40,656 bases of DNA from Peribacillus psychrosaccharolyticus ATCC 23296 (lineage in GTDB: Bacteria > Bacillota > Bacilli > Bacillales > DSM-1321). Positions within the stretch are counted from its first letter, which is position 1, and the number at the start of each line of letters is the position of its first letter. Below are positions 16,724-26,106 of the stretch, one piece after another. The notes below the pieces were generated by a model. It saw only the letters and a program-made list of their open reading frames with translations. It did no database searches and was not told where the DNA came from. Location: assembly GCF_000305495.1 (NCBI RefSeq), contig NZ_AJTN02000225.1:1-40656 (forward strand), written 5' to 3'. Both the position numbers and the translations under genes were made by a program.

Positions 16724-18100
16724 TCAAGGGTTAAGCAGCTGTTTCATGACATCCTTATAGGAACTTCGCATTGATGTCTTCATTAAAATGATACTATCTT
16801 CGGTAGCATAGCGGATTAATAACTTCATGAGCTCTTTTTTACTGCTGGCATGATGAATTTGTGATTTGTTCTTTCCTAATTCTGCAGCTTTCTCTCCAAT
16901 TTGATTCGCATTTTTACCGACAGTGATCAGGACATCAGTCTGATTGGCAACAACTAGTTCACCAATTTTCTGATGTTCAATTAGTGTATGTTCCCCCATT
17001 TCGGCGACATTACCTAATACAGCAACTGTCCGTTTTCCATTTGAGGTTTCCCTTAGTACTTCAAGAGCTGCCTCAATAGAAGTAGTATTTGTATTCCAGG
17101 TATCATCAATTACTAAGCAATTGCGTATGCCTTTATGGAACTCTAAGTGACTTCTGACATGACGAAAATCATTTAGGCGTTCTATGGCCGTTTCAATCGG
17201 TACACCGGCTTCTGTGACCGCTGCAAAGGCTGCAAGGGCATTATACACATTATGAGTTCCATACCCTGGAACAAAACAATTAAATTTACGTCTCCCGTAG
17301 AAGAGAATAAAGTCCATCCCGTGTTTTTCGTGGTTAAAGTCTATTTCACCAGCCCGAAAATGAGCCTGGGTGCTTTTTCCAAAGAAAAGAATACGGCCTT
17401 TAAACTGTTTGAGCGGGATGCGTTGACTATATTCGTCGTCGGTGTTCAAGATGATGGTCCCGTGCTCTCCAACTGCATTAAGCATTTGGATTTTTTCTTT
17501 AAAATACGCTTCTTGACTTTTAAAGTCCTCCATATGATCGGTACTTATCTTGGTAATGATCCCAATGGTTGGCCTGAAATGCCGGGCGGAATGCCAAAGC
17601 TGATTTGGGCCAGCAACCCCCATTTCCATCACGGCGGCATCGGTATCTTCATCAAACTGTACTAAATAATGAAGATTCCGCTCTAACGCATTATGACTAA
17701 GAAGAGTTTTCACGACCTTTTTGTCTCCAAGCATAGAAGCAATCATTTCCTTCGTCGTCGTTTTTCCTGATGTGCCTGTTACCCCAATTACTGGGATTGT
17801 AAATTGACTGCGGTAATACTTAATAAATGCCCAATAAGACTTCATAACAGCTTCTACCTTAATGATGGTTACTCCTTTTCCGATAAACTTCAGAACTGAG
17901 GCATGTGAAGATACTAATGTACAGGTACTTAAATCTTTCGGAAGAGTAAAACGCTTTTTGGAATCAAAGAAAATCAAGGAGTGTTTTTTTATTTGATGCC
18001 GAGGGTGGCTGACAACATGTTTAATTAACTGATGAGGATCTCCTGATACCACAGTCCCCTGTAAAACCGGAAGCACCTGGTCAACTTGCAACGTTTTCAT
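16724..18100 (-). CDS. MurF-like Mur ligase family protein
   Basis: A 458-residue Mur ligase. The central ATPase domain has the P-loop GVTGTSGKTTTKE with K113, the Mg-binding MEMG, and the ITKISTDHMEDF and YFKEKIQML blocks that match MurF's glycine-histidine and carbamyl-lysine regions. The C-terminal domain begins near LVIDDTWNTNTTS, where MurF has DDxYNANP. The N-terminal 100 residues lack the usual DGH/GA uridine-binding signature of MurE and MurF, so the acceptor may not be UDP-MurNAc-tripeptide (inference). Housekeeping MurF sits elsewhere in Bacillus, next to ddl. Here the gene lies between two YheC/YheD-type ATP-grasp genes and is divergent from the second. Mur ligases add an amino acid or peptide through an acyl-phosphate. 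Confidence 0.82.
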   Translation of the reverse strand: MKTLQVDQVLPVLQGTVVSGDPHQLIKHVVSHPRHQIKKHSLIFFDSKKRFTLPKDLSTCTLVSSHASVLKFIGKGVTIIKVEAVMKSYWAFIKYYRSQFTIPVIGVTGTSGKTTTKEMIASMLGDKKVVKTLLSHNALERNLHYLVQFDEDTDAAVMEMGVAGPNQLWHSARHFRPTIGIITKISTDHMEDFKSQEAYFKEKIQMLNAVGEHGTIILNTDDEYSQRIPLKQFKGRILFFGKSTQAHFRAGEIDFNHEKHGMDFILFYGRRKFNCFVPGYGTHNVYNALAAFAAVTEAGVPIETAIERLNDFRHVRSHLEFHKGIRNCLVIDDTWNTNTTSIEAALEVLRETSNGKRTVAVLGNVAEMGEHTLIEHQKIGELVVANQTDVLITVGKNANQIGEKAAELGKNKSQIHHASSKKELMKLLIRYATEDSIILMKTSMRSSYKDVMKQLLNP

Positions 18101-18206
18101 GAGTACCCTACTCTCTTTTTATCATTTGGTAATATCTTATTTCCAAGCGATAAAAAGCGTTTCATCAAAACCACCCATTTTACATTTTTGCATCATATCT
18201 GCACAG

Positions 18207-18233
18207 ACCATTTATCGTTAGTTACATATACTA
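18207..18233 (+). promoter_or_regulatory. Candidate sigma-K promoter of the yheD-type gene
   Basis: CATATACTA (18225-18233) fits the sigma-K -10 pattern CATAnnnTA exactly, and AC at 18207-18208 lies 16 bases upstream as the minimal -35. Short motifs of this kind occur by chance, but the position 71 bases before the start and the family's spore-coat link support it. Confidence 0.4.
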
Positions 18234-18303
18234 GTCAGGAAACTACTGAAATTGGTCTCCTCCATCGAATAGGATGACTATATATAAAAGCGAGGGAAAG
18301 CGG

Positions 18304-19641
18304 ATGTATCGGATCTTACCCATTGAATCAGATAAAAATACGATTATCCTGCCCTACCATTCTGAACTAGCTGCTGAGTTATCGGGTGGTCAAGAACTCC
18401 TCCTCGAATATGGACAAAAAACTCGTTCTGTACACGTGAATCGTTCAATAGAGCTTGAAGAAAATCATCTTCTGGTGCCTGCGGATGTACTCAAGCATTT
18501 GAAAATTCCGCTTACGTCTGCTTATTGTTTACGTGTTGAACAAAATAAGCTCATTATTGGGCCGTATATAGGAATTTTAGCAGACTTATCCGGAGAGCTG
18601 TTAGCCGAATTAGTTACGACTCTCTCAAGCTTTCTGACTTATTATCATAGAATTGGCGGTACCATCGTAGCGTTTGCCTTAGATGGCGTGAATACCAAGA
18701 ATCAGGAAATCCAAGGGTATATTTATGAACCAGAAACAAAAGCGTGGATTCCAGGAACGTATACCTACCCCGCTTCTGTTCTTTCTATAACAGAAGCAAG
18801 CCTTACGGATAAATGGGATGATTTTATAAAGGTCATGCTGCATTTTAAACAAGGGCTAGGATCAGCAGTCTTCAATTACCCCATATTCTCCAAATGGGAT
18901 ATGTATAAACTGCTTAAACCAAGGTATGAAAATCATTTACCTGAAACGAAGGTCTATGTGGCTCCACAAACCATTAAAGAAATGATTGAAAAGCACCAGA
19001 CAATCTATATTAAGCCTATCCATGGACGGCTCGGCAGGTATATTTTTCAAGCAGAAAAAAGTTCTTCCGGATATACGATTCGATATAAGATGAAGCGTAA
19101 ACCTAAGGTGCGTTTATATCGGACAGAAAAGTCTTTTTTATTATTTTTTCAGAAGCTGATTGACCCAGGTGACTATTTAATTCAAGCAACAATTCCGCTC
19201 ATGCATCATAATCAAAGCTTAATTGATTTTAGAGTAATGATGGCTAAGAGCCATCAAGGTGAGTGGCAAACCAGCGGCATCTTTGCTAGGTATGGTGCAA
19301 GCGGCAGTATTGTGAGTAATATCACAGCAGGCGGTCGAGCGGAACTAGCGGATAAGACACTGAAAAAGGTATGGAAATTAAATAATAAGCAAATCTCTGA
19401 AGTAAAGCAGACGATTACTGAACTATGCCAAAATGTATTAGCTGTCATTGAAGCGGAAGGCTATCATTGCGGTAATATTGGGGTGGATATTGGGATTGAT
19501 CAAGATTTATCTTTATTCATCATTGAAATTAATAATCAAAATCCAGATCCGTATATTGCAAAACGAGCAAAACGTTCACCTGAGTTTTATAAACACAGGT
19601 ATTTAAATATGATGTATGCTAAAAAGCTGGCTGGATTTTAA
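18304..19641 (+). CDS. YheD-type ATP-grasp protein, endospore coat-associated
   Basis: A 445-residue YheC/YheD-family protein close in length to B. subtilis YheD. The first about 90 residues form a beta-rich domain (MYRILPIESDKNTIILPYHSE...), then a linker, then an ATP-grasp domain with IYIKPIHGRLGRYIF, DYLIQATIPL, DFRVMMAK and the metal-binding GNIGVDIGID...FIIEINNQNPD. The ATG at 18304 has GAGGGAAAG upstream; an in-frame ATG 30 bases earlier is less likely. Its neighbours are the Mur ligase, transcribed away from it with 203 bases between starts, and Mn catalase, converging. The reaction is unknown; catalytic residues look intact. Confidence 0.87.
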   Translation: MYRILPIESDKNTIILPYHSELAAELSGGQELLLEYGQKTRSVHVNRSIELEENHLLVPADVLKHLKIPLTSAYCLRVEQNKLIIGPYIGILADLSGELLAELVTTLSSFLTYYHRIGGTIVAFALDGVNTKNQEIQGYIYEPETKAWIPGTYTYPASVLSITEASLTDKWDDFIKVMLHFKQGLGSAVFNYPIFSKWDMYKLLKPRYENHLPETKVYVAPQTIKEMIEKHQTIYIKPIHGRLGRYIFQAEKSSSGYTIRYKMKRKPKVRLYRTEKSFLLFFQKLIDPGDYLIQATIPLMHHNQSLIDFRVMMAKSHQGEWQTSGIFARYGASGSIVSNITAGGRAELADKTLKKVWKLNNKQISEVKQTITELCQNVLAVIEAEGYHCGNIGVDIGIDQDLSLFIIEINNQNPDPYIAKRAKRSPEFYKHRYLNMMYAKKLAGF

Positions 19642-19647
19642 TCAGGT

Positions 19648-19685
19648 AAAAAAGCTTGAGTGAATTTCCCTCAAGCTTTTTCTCC
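19648..19685 (+). terminator. Intrinsic terminator of the yheD-type gene
   Basis: AAAAGCTTGAG / CTCAAGCTTTT stem followed by TTCTC, right after the stop codon. Confidence 0.85.
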
Positions 19686-19699
19686 CTTCCTTCTTTCAA

Positions 19700-19738
19700 A
19701 CAAAAAACGCCTTTTGCAGTAGTCTGCAAAAGGCGTTT
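19700..19738 (-). terminator. Intrinsic terminator of the Mn catalase gene
   Basis: Fifteen-base perfect stem AAACGCCTTTTGCAG / CTGCAAAAGGCGTTT with a 4-base loop; on the minus strand it is followed by TTTTTG. It lies just downstream of the catalase stop codon. Confidence 0.88.
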
Positions 19739-19741
19739 CCT

Positions 19742-20632
19742 CTACATATTACTCTTTAGCCGCTTAAGAATTCGTTCATAATCGTCTCGATCAATTCCTG
19801 GGGCAAATTGCTCTGGTACCGCTGGTAAGTCCGGTGGTGGAGCTCCCTTAGGCATACCATCAATGACGATTAATTGTTCACCTGTTTCAGGATTCGGTCC
19901 TTTCCAAATTTGCTTCATATCTAAATATTCTTTTTCTCCCCATGTATAAAGGACATTATAGAGTCCTTGGTCCATAAACTTCTTTGCATAATCAAACTTA
20001 TTGTTACTTAAATCAGGTACGGGCAGCATCTTCCCTACTTCCACGCCTGTTGCGACTTCAAGTGCTTTGGCATACGCAATAATATGGGTTCCGCCGCGGA
20101 CTAACAGATAACCAATCATTTCTCTTGCTACAGGATGGTCTGTCATTTCATAGACTCGCATTTTATGTGTTCGAGCCCCAATTTCTAATAAATAATTGGC
20201 AAGTAAATCGGAAACGAGATTTCCAGAATTATTGACGAATTCCCCGTTCCAAGGTCTGCCCATCGCATCACCAGGGTATGCTGTTTGAGCTGTAGCGGTA
20301 AAATGAAGCGGGTAATTGGAATGCTTCCCATTTTGCAGTGGTGCAATGTCTGGATCTCCCGGAAACGTATTTCCATATGAAAGTAGATTAATTGCAGTGG
20401 CTACTAATTCAACATGGCCGAATTCTTCTGCTGTAATACTGGCAATGATGTCATAGAAGGGTTTGAAATTTTTCCTGTCACGAAAATTGAACGATTGAAA
20501 CATATAATTGTTCAATGTAGACATTTCTCCGAATTTGCCGCCCATTAAATCCTGAACGGCTGCGGCCGCTTTCATGTCGCCGTGTTTAGGCATTGGCAAT
20601 TCTATAGCAATTCGATTAACACGCTTAATCAT
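19742..20632 (-). CDS. Manganese (non-haem) catalase
   Basis: A 296-residue dimanganese catalase that dismutates hydrogen peroxide. Metal ligands of the four-helix ferritin-like core are visible: E36 (GEMST), E70 and H73 (TAEEFGHVE), and in the second half an EIGARTHKMRVYEM helix and RGGTHIIAY with the further Glu and His. It is close to B. subtilis YdbD and longer than the spore-coat CotJC. I chose the ATG at 20632 with GGGGAGGG five bases upstream, 13 codons downstream of the first in-frame ATG. It is divergent from gcvPA, with only 57 bases to the first possible gcvPA start. In a spore former it could protect the spore or mother cell, but this branch is not proven to be coat-bound. Confidence 0.92.
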   Translation of the reverse strand: MIKRVNRIAIELPMPKHGDMKAAAAVQDLMGGKFGEMSTLNNYMFQSFNFRDRKNFKPFYDIIASITAEEFGHVELVATAINLLSYGNTFPGDPDIAPLQNGKHSNYPLHFTATAQTAYPGDAMGRPWNGEFVNNSGNLVSDLLANYLLEIGARTHKMRVYEMTDHPVAREMIGYLLVRGGTHIIAYAKALEVATGVEVGKMLPVPDLSNNKFDYAKKFMDQGLYNVLYTWGEKEYLDMKQIWKGPNPETGEQLIVIDGMPKGAPPPDLPAVPEQFAPGIDRDDYERILKRLKSNM

Positions 20633-20803
20633 AACTTCCCTCCCCAAATAGTAACCGGAAACTAGTTCCATACATATGCAGGGGAAATTATGACTATGAC
20701 TAATTTAACTTGGCGAAACCCAAACAATTTGCTGTGTTCTAATAAAAAATGGCGATCCACCCATATTGACTACAATATGATCTGGTTTAACATCCTATTA
20801 CAT

Positions 20804-22144
20804 ATGAAGCACCGCTATTTACCGATGACCGAACAAGATAAAACGGAGATGCTGGCTGCAATAGGCGTGACAACCGTAGATGAATTATTTAGTGATATTC
20901 CCGAAAAGGTTCGCTTTAAAGGCGAGTATAAGATCAAGCCAGCTAAATCTGAATCCGCTTTATTGAAGGAGTTAAGCACTCTTGCTGCTAAAAATGCTGA
21001 TTTAATACAGTATACATCGTTTTTAGGTGCAGGTGTGTATGATCATTATGCTCCGATTATTGTTGATCATGTCATTTCCCGTTCAGAGTTTTATACAGCA
21101 TATACGCCTTACCAGCCAGAAATCTCTCAGGGGGAGCTGCAAGCAATCTTTGAATTTCAAAGTATGATCTGTGAATTAACAGGTATGGATGTAGCAAACT
21201 CGTCCATGTACGACGGTGGGACAGCGCTTGCGGAAGCAGCTATGCTAAGCGTTGGTCATACGAGAAGGCAGAAGCTTCTTGTTTCTACGACTGTGCATCC
21301 GGAGTCAAGAGAGGTGATTGCGGCCTATGCGTTGGGACGAAATGTTGAGGTCGTAGAAATTCCGCACACAAATGGGACCACAGACCTCGATGAGTTAAAG
21401 AATTTGATGAGTGAAGACGTGGCTGGAGTGATCGTCCAATATCCAAACTTCTTTGGAAGAATTGAACTCCTTAAGGAAATTGAACAGGTGGTACATGAAC
21501 AGAAAGCCATGATGATTGTATCGAGCAATCCACTGGCGCTTGGTGTGTTAACACCGCCAGGGAAACTAGGTGCGGATATTGTAGCAGGTGATGCACAGCC
21601 GTTTGGAATAGCAACAGCCTTTGGCGGACCGCATTGCGGATATTTTGCCGTTACCAATAAGCTGCTGCGAAAAGTACCTGGGCGTCTTGTCGGGCAAACC
21701 GTTGATGAAAATGGAAAACGAGGGTTTGTTTTGACCCTTCAAGCACGTGAGCAGCATATTCGTCGTGATAAGGCGACCTCTAATATTTGTTCAAACCAAG
21801 CATTAAATGCCCTGGCTGCCTCTGTAGCAATGACCGCTTTAGGGAAAAATGGTGTTAAAGAAATGGCCATGCAGAATATCCAAAAGGCTCATTATGCAAA
21901 AAAAGCGTTACAAAAAAAGGGAATCGATATCGTTTTTGATGGTGCTTCATTTAATGAATTCGTCATAAAACTTCCTGTGCCGTTTAAACAATGTAATGAT
22001 GCTCTTTTTGAAAAAGGAATGATCGGCGGGTTAGACTTAGGCCGTTTTTATCCGGAATTAACGGATCATATGTTAGTCGCAGTGACGGAGCTGCGGACGA
22101 AAGAAGAAATAGACACCTTTGCAGCAGAAGTGGGGGAAATGTAA
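20804..22144 (+). CDS. gcvPA: Glycine dehydrogenase (decarboxylating) subunit 1, P-protein
   Basis: A 446-residue alpha subunit of the two-subunit P-protein of the glycine cleavage system, which with GcvPB decarboxylates glycine and passes the aminomethyl group to lipoyl-GcvH. The family N-terminus [13 protein letters not shown] starts at 20804, and hallmark blocks follow ([54 protein letters not shown]). The ATG at 20804 has no ribosome binding site. A strong one (AGGGG, five bases) precedes an in-frame ATG at 20690, which would add 38 residues unlike any gcvPA. In B. subtilis gcvT and a glycine riboswitch precede this gene; here the catalase does. The gcvPB start overlaps this stop by one base. 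Confidence 0.93.
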   Translation: MKHRYLPMTEQDKTEMLAAIGVTTVDELFSDIPEKVRFKGEYKIKPAKSESALLKELSTLAAKNADLIQYTSFLGAGVYDHYAPIIVDHVISRSEFYTAYTPYQPEISQGELQAIFEFQSMICELTGMDVANSSMYDGGTALAEAAMLSVGHTRRQKLLVSTTVHPESREVIAAYALGRNVEVVEIPHTNGTTDLDELKNLMSEDVAGVIVQYPNFFGRIELLKEIEQVVHEQKAMMIVSSNPLALGVLTPPGKLGADIVAGDAQPFGIATAFGGPHCGYFAVTNKLLRKVPGRLVGQTVDENGKRGFVLTLQAREQHIRRDKATSNICSNQALNALAASVAMTALGKNGVKEMAMQNIQKAHYAKKALQKKGIDIVFDGASFNEFVIKLPVPFKQCNDALFEKGMIGGLDLGRFYPELTDHMLVAVTELRTKEEIDTFAAEVGEM

Positions 22145-23604
22145 TGAATAACCAAGATCAAGCGTTAATCTTTGAAATCAGTACGCCCGGCCGCATCGGT
22201 TACAGCCTGCCGGAAATAGAAATTGAAGAAATAGCACTTACCGAGCTTCTGCCAGATGATTATATACGTGAGGAAGCTGCAGAGCTGCCTGAGGTTAGCG
22301 AACTGGATATTATGCGTCACTATACCGCTCTTTCAAAACGGAATCATGGAGTGGACTCAGGCTTTTATCCGCTAGGCTCTTGTACCATGAAATACAATCC
22401 GAAAATTAATGAAAACGTCGCTCGGATCAATGGCTTTGCTCATATCCATCCTTATCAAGATGAAAACACTGTTCAAGGAGCTCTTGGACTAATGTACGAT
22501 TTACAAGAGCATTTAATCGAAATTACGGGAATGGATCAAGTAACGCTTCAACCTGCTGCAGGTGCTCATGGCGAGTGGACAGGATTGATGATGATTCGAG
22601 CGTATCATGAAAGCAATGGGGATATGCAGCGTACGAAGGTTATTGTCCCAGATTCAGCGCATGGTACGAATCCAGCTTCCGCGACTGTTGCTGGATTTGA
22701 AACAGTTACCGTCAAATCGAATGAACATGGACTGGTCGATATTGATGACTTGAAACGAGTTGTTGGGGATGACACAGCTGCATTAATGCTGACCAATCCA
22801 AATACACTAGGACTCTTTGAAGAAAATATTCTTGAAATGGCTGAAGTGATCCATCAAGCTGGCGGGAAGCTTTACTATGACGGAGCCAATCTTAATGCGG
22901 TTCTATCTAAAGCAAGACCAGGAGATATGGGCTTTGATGTTGTCCATTTAAATCTTCATAAAACGTTTACTGGCCCGCACGGCGGCGGAGGACCTGGATC
23001 TGGTCCTGTGGGCGTGAAAAACGAGTTAATCCGTTTTCTGCCAAAACCTATTGTTTCAGAAAAAGAGGGAAGATATTTTCTTGATTATGACCGTCCAGAA
23101 TCAATCGGCCGTGTTAAACCGTATTATGGGAATTTCGGCATAAATGTAAGGGCATATACCTATATTCGTTCTATGGGTCCGGATGGTTTAAAGGCTGTCA
23201 CGGAAAACGCGGTCATCAACGCTAACTACATGATGCGCAGGCTATCAGCGTACTATGATTTACCGTACGACCGGCACTGTAAGCATGAATTTGTCTTAAG
23301 CGGCAGACGCCAGAAAAAGCTTGGCGTTCGAACCCTAGATATCGCTAAGAGACTGCTGGATTTCGGCTATCACCCGCCGACTATCTATTTCCCATTAAAT
23401 GTGGAGGAAGCCATGATGATTGAGCCGACAGAAACGGAATCAAAAGAAACCCTCGATGCGTTTATTGATGCGATGATTCAGATTGCTAAAGAAACGGAAG
23501 ACAATCCTGAAATTGTTCAAGAAGCACCGCATACAACGGTTATTAAACGCTTAGATGAGACACTGGCGGCTAGAAAACCAGTCTTGCGTTTTCAAAAACA
23601 GTAA
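22144..23604 (+). CDS. gcvPB: Glycine dehydrogenase (decarboxylating) subunit 2, P-protein
   Basis: A 486-residue beta subunit of the P-protein, carrying pyridoxal phosphate on K273 in [19 protein letters not shown]. Other P-protein blocks are [19 protein letters not shown] and [20 protein letters not shown]. It works with GcvPA, GcvT, lipoyl-GcvH and the lipoamide dehydrogenase to split glycine into CO2, ammonia and methylene-THF. The ATG overlaps the gcvPA stop by one base (TAATG), with GGGG eight bases upstream, so the two subunits are coupled. The lipoate-related lipM is nearby, as in B. subtilis. Confidence 0.96.
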   Translation: MNNQDQALIFEISTPGRIGYSLPEIEIEEIALTELLPDDYIREEAAELPEVSELDIMRHYTALSKRNHGVDSGFYPLGSCTMKYNPKINENVARINGFAHIHPYQDENTVQGALGLMYDLQEHLIEITGMDQVTLQPAAGAHGEWTGLMMIRAYHESNGDMQRTKVIVPDSAHGTNPASATVAGFETVTVKSNEHGLVDIDDLKRVVGDDTAALMLTNPNTLGLFEENILEMAEVIHQAGGKLYYDGANLNAVLSKARPGDMGFDVVHLNLHKTFTGPHGGGGPGSGPVGVKNELIRFLPKPIVSEKEGRYFLDYDRPESIGRVKPYYGNFGINVRAYTYIRSMGPDGLKAVTENAVINANYMMRRLSAYYDLPYDRHCKHEFVLSGRRQKKLGVRTLDIAKRLLDFGYHPPTIYFPLNVEEAMMIEPTETESKETLDAFIDAMIQIAKETEDNPEIVQEAPHTTVIKRLDETLAARKPVLRFQKQ

Positions 23605-23610
23605 GCTGAA

Positions 23611-23642
23611 AAAAGCAGTGGAAAATCCACTGCTTTTATTTT
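23611..23642 (+). terminator. Intrinsic terminator of gcvPA-gcvPB
   Basis: AAAAGCAGTGGA / TCCACTGCTTTT stem with a 3-base loop, followed by ATTTTTT. Confidence 0.88.
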
Positions 23643-23671
23643 TTAAAAGCTGTTAAAAAAGGGGAGAGAAT

Positions 23672-24328
23672 ATGAATCAATCACTAATCTTCGATATGGA
23701 CGGGACGCTTTTTCAGACGGATAAAATTTTAGAAGTATCACTTGACGATACGTTTAACTATTTACGGTCTTTAGATCAATGGGAGGCAGTAACCCCTATT
23801 GATAAATACCGCGAGATCATGGGTGTACCTTTGCCAAAGGTATGGGAAGCTTTGTTACCAAATCACGACACTGAGATAAGAGATAAAATGAATGACCACT
23901 TTCTTATAAGATTAGTGGAGAATATAAGAAGCGGAAAAGGTGCAATCTATCCGAATGTAGAAGAAATTTTTGAGTATTTAAAAGAGAAGGGTTGTTCCAT
24001 TTATATAGCAAGCAATGGATTAATCGAATATCTTGATGCAATTGTAACCTACTATCAGTTGGACAAATGGGTAACTGAAACATTTAGTATTCAACAGATA
24101 CAAACATTGGATAAAGCTGATTTAGTCAAGATGATCAGCCAAAAATATAAGATAAATAAAGCCGCAGTAGTTGGAGATCGTCTATCTGATATAAATGCAG
24201 CTAAAGAAAATGGGTTCGTTTCAATAGGATGTAATTTTGATTTTGCACGAGAAGAAGAACTTGCTGAGGCAGATTTTGTAATTGATAATTTATTAGAGCT
24301 AAAAGAATTAATCCATCATGTAAGATAA
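23672..24328 (+). CDS. HAD-family hydrolase (phosphatase-like)
   Basis: A 218-residue haloacid-dehalogenase superfamily protein. Motif I is DMDGTLF with nucleophile D8 and acid/base D10, motif II ASNG near residue 115, motif III the Lys of DKADLV, and motif IV VGDRLSDINAAK. An alpha-helical C1 cap separates motifs I and II, the arrangement of phosphoglycolate-phosphatase-like and beta-phosphoglucomutase-like enzymes. The substrate cannot be told. It has a GGGGAGAG ribosome binding site and its own terminator, and is not part of the standard gcv/yqh order of B. subtilis. Confidence 0.88.
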   Translation: MNQSLIFDMDGTLFQTDKILEVSLDDTFNYLRSLDQWEAVTPIDKYREIMGVPLPKVWEALLPNHDTEIRDKMNDHFLIRLVENIRSGKGAIYPNVEEIFEYLKEKGCSIYIASNGLIEYLDAIVTYYQLDKWVTETFSIQQIQTLDKADLVKMISQKYKINKAAVVGDRLSDINAAKENGFVSIGCNFDFAREEELAEADFVIDNLLELKELIHHVR

Positions 24329-24330
24329 AA

Positions 24331-24362
24331 AAAGAATCCACAGAAGTGTGGATTCTTATTTG
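24331..24362. terminator. Bidirectional terminator between HAD hydrolase and yqhL
   Basis: AAGAATCCAC / GTGGATTCTT stem (24332-24341, 24348-24357), A-run before and T-rich after. The yqhL stop codon lies in its right arm. Confidence 0.8.
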
Positions 24363-24736
24363 CCGGACTTCATTTTGCCTGTCCATTGCTTAAAGCCGCC
24401 TTTAAGCTGATACAATTCACGGTATCCTTGACGGTGTAACATTTGGGCTGCACGGCCGCTTCGCATACCGCTTTGGCAATATAAGTAAACGGGTTTGTCT
24501 TTACGCAGTTCCTGTTGGCGGGTTTTTAGCTGGGTCAACGGAATGTTTCTTGCTCCAAGGATATGACCTGCTTCAAACTCATTACCTTCCCGTACATCGA
24601 TAAGCTGCGCTTTACGGTACCCTTCAACAAACTCTTCTTGGGTAAGTGTTTTGACTTGACGCTTTTGACTGACAAAATTGAATACGGAATATCCAATGAT
24701 GGCAATAAGAATAATGATAGTTACATACCAACTCAC
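24356..24736 (-). CDS. yqhL: Membrane-anchored rhodanese-like protein YqhL
   Basis: A 126-residue protein with one N-terminal transmembrane helix (residues 4-20) and a rhodanese domain. The active-site loop is CQSGMRS with the persulfide-forming Cys; LIDVREGNEFEAGHILGARNIP is the family's N-terminal block. Rhodaneses transfer sulfane sulfur. The start is GTG at 24736, about ten bases after AAGGGG, giving MSWYVTII as in homologues; an upstream in-frame ATG would add ten residues. It is divergent from lipM, as in B. subtilis. Confidence 0.9.
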   Translation of the reverse strand: MSWYVTIIILIAIIGYSVFNFVSQKRQVKTLTQEEFVEGYRKAQLIDVREGNEFEAGHILGARNIPLTQLKTRQQELRKDKPVYLYCQSGMRSGRAAQMLHRQGYRELYQLKGGFKQWTGKMKSGK

Positions 24737-24921
24737 AGATAATGAACCCCTTTCATGATGAAACAATTGTTCAACCTATATTATATAATTGTCCAAGGAG
24801 ATAATCAAAAAGAATTTATCTGCTTGGTCCCCTCATATTTGTTCCGAATCGGTTTCCTTTTTTTATTCAGCAATATTTGTTAAACTACTGAAGATTAAAT
24901 CCTTGGTAAAGTAGGTTTGTT

Positions 24922-25758
24922 ATGAAAAATAATACTTGGGCATTTATTGATTCGGGAGCTTGTTCACCAAGCTACAATATGGCACTTGATGAAGCACTTC
25001 TTAATTGGCATAGTGAGGGCAGTATCCCTCCAATTATTCGGTTTTATACTTGGGAACCGGCTACTTTGTCTATTGGGTATTTTCAGCGTGCTGAAAAAGA
25101 AATTAATTTAAAAGAAGTCAGCAAACGCGGTCTTGGCTTTGTGCGAAGACCCACAGGCGGCAGAGCGGTTTTACATGAACATGAGTTAACGTATAGTGTC
25201 ATCGTGACAGAAGAGTACCCCGATATGCCTAAGAATGTTACAGAAGCCTACCGGGTTATTTCTGAAGGAATATTAAAAGGATTTCAAAATTTAGGGATGG
25301 AAGCCTATTTTGCAGTCCCTCAGACCGAGATTGAGTTACAGGCGTTAAAGGCACCGCAATCGGCAGTCTGTTTTGATGCTTCCAGCTGGTATGAGCTTGT
25401 TGTTGAAGGGCGAAAGGTAGCTGGAAGTGCTCAAACGAGACAAAAAGGCGTCATTCTCCAACATGGCTCGATTTTAATGGAGCTGGAGGAAGAAAAGCTC
25501 TTTAGTTTATTCAATTTCACAAATGAGCAAGACAAAGCGCGAATGATGGAGAAGTTTAACAATAAAGCGGTCGCAATGAATGATATTGCCGATAGAAAAA
25601 TATCTCTTATCGAAGCTAAGGCAGCCTTTAAAGCTGGATTTGCTGAAGGCTTAGGCGTGAAGCTTGTTTCCTATCAGCTTACCGAGGAGCAGGATAAAGA
25701 AGTGAAACGACTGGCAAAAGAGAAATATCAATCAGATGATTGGAATTTTATGAGATAA
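24922..25758 (+). CDS. lipM: Octanoyltransferase LipM
   Basis: A 278-residue member of the biotin/lipoate ligase fold. LipM moves octanoyl from acyl carrier protein to GcvH, the first step of lipoate assembly in Bacillus. C150 ([11 protein letters not shown]) is at exactly the position of the LipM acyl-thioester cysteine, and the conserved Lys lies in [20 protein letters not shown] is the family's substrate-binding loop. The ribosome binding site is weak (GTAGG, seven bases). Functionally it ties to gcvPA-gcvPB, since its acceptor is the H-protein of that system. Confidence 0.93.
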   Translation: MKNNTWAFIDSGACSPSYNMALDEALLNWHSEGSIPPIIRFYTWEPATLSIGYFQRAEKEINLKEVSKRGLGFVRRPTGGRAVLHEHELTYSVIVTEEYPDMPKNVTEAYRVISEGILKGFQNLGMEAYFAVPQTEIELQALKAPQSAVCFDASSWYELVVEGRKVAGSAQTRQKGVILQHGSILMELEEEKLFSLFNFTNEQDKARMMEKFNNKAVAMNDIADRKISLIEAKAAFKAGFAEGLGVKLVSYQLTEEQDKEVKRLAKEKYQSDDWNFMR

Positions 25759-25822
25759 AGCAGACGGTTGGCTAAAGCTGGACAACAGTTCAGTATAAGA
25801 CTGCCGTTGCTTTTTTTTCTGT
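25757..25822 (+). terminator. Probable terminator of lipM
   Basis: AAAGCAGACGG and CCGTTGCTTT pair with one bulge across a long loop, followed by a run of eight T's. Confidence 0.5.
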
Positions 25823-26073
25823 TGACTACTGCCTGTCTCTAACAGGAGAAAAGCAGAAAAGCAAGTAGTTAAAAGATATTTATTTTTTTTGCACTTTTTT
25901 TTCATTATGATCCTTTCCTTTGGTATGAAAGGATTGACCTGACTCTGAAATAATGCAAGCCTTAAAATGATTGAAATTCGCCAAAAAACGAAAGAAATTC
26001 GATAATATTCTCGCTTTTTCTTATTAATTTATGTACTTTGTTGTTTGACAAAAAAAATCTATGTCCGAAGTCC

Positions 26074-26089
26074 ACACAAGATGTAGTGG
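26074..26089 (+). promoter_or_regulatory. NrdR-like box 1 upstream of nrdJ
   Basis: ACACAAGATGTAGTGG matches the NrdR-box consensus acaCwAtATaTwgtgt at 13 of 16 positions. Confidence 0.65.
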
Positions 26090-26106
26090 TTGTAGAAATA
26101 TTTCGT

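Noticed and set aside
17252-17665. Plus-strand 137-codon frame
   Set aside because: It is antisense inside the well-supported MurF-like gene and has no ribosome binding site.
20633-20803. Glycine riboswitch upstream of gcvPA
   Set aside because: The space is too short for the tandem aptamer and no glycine-aptamer core motifs are visible.
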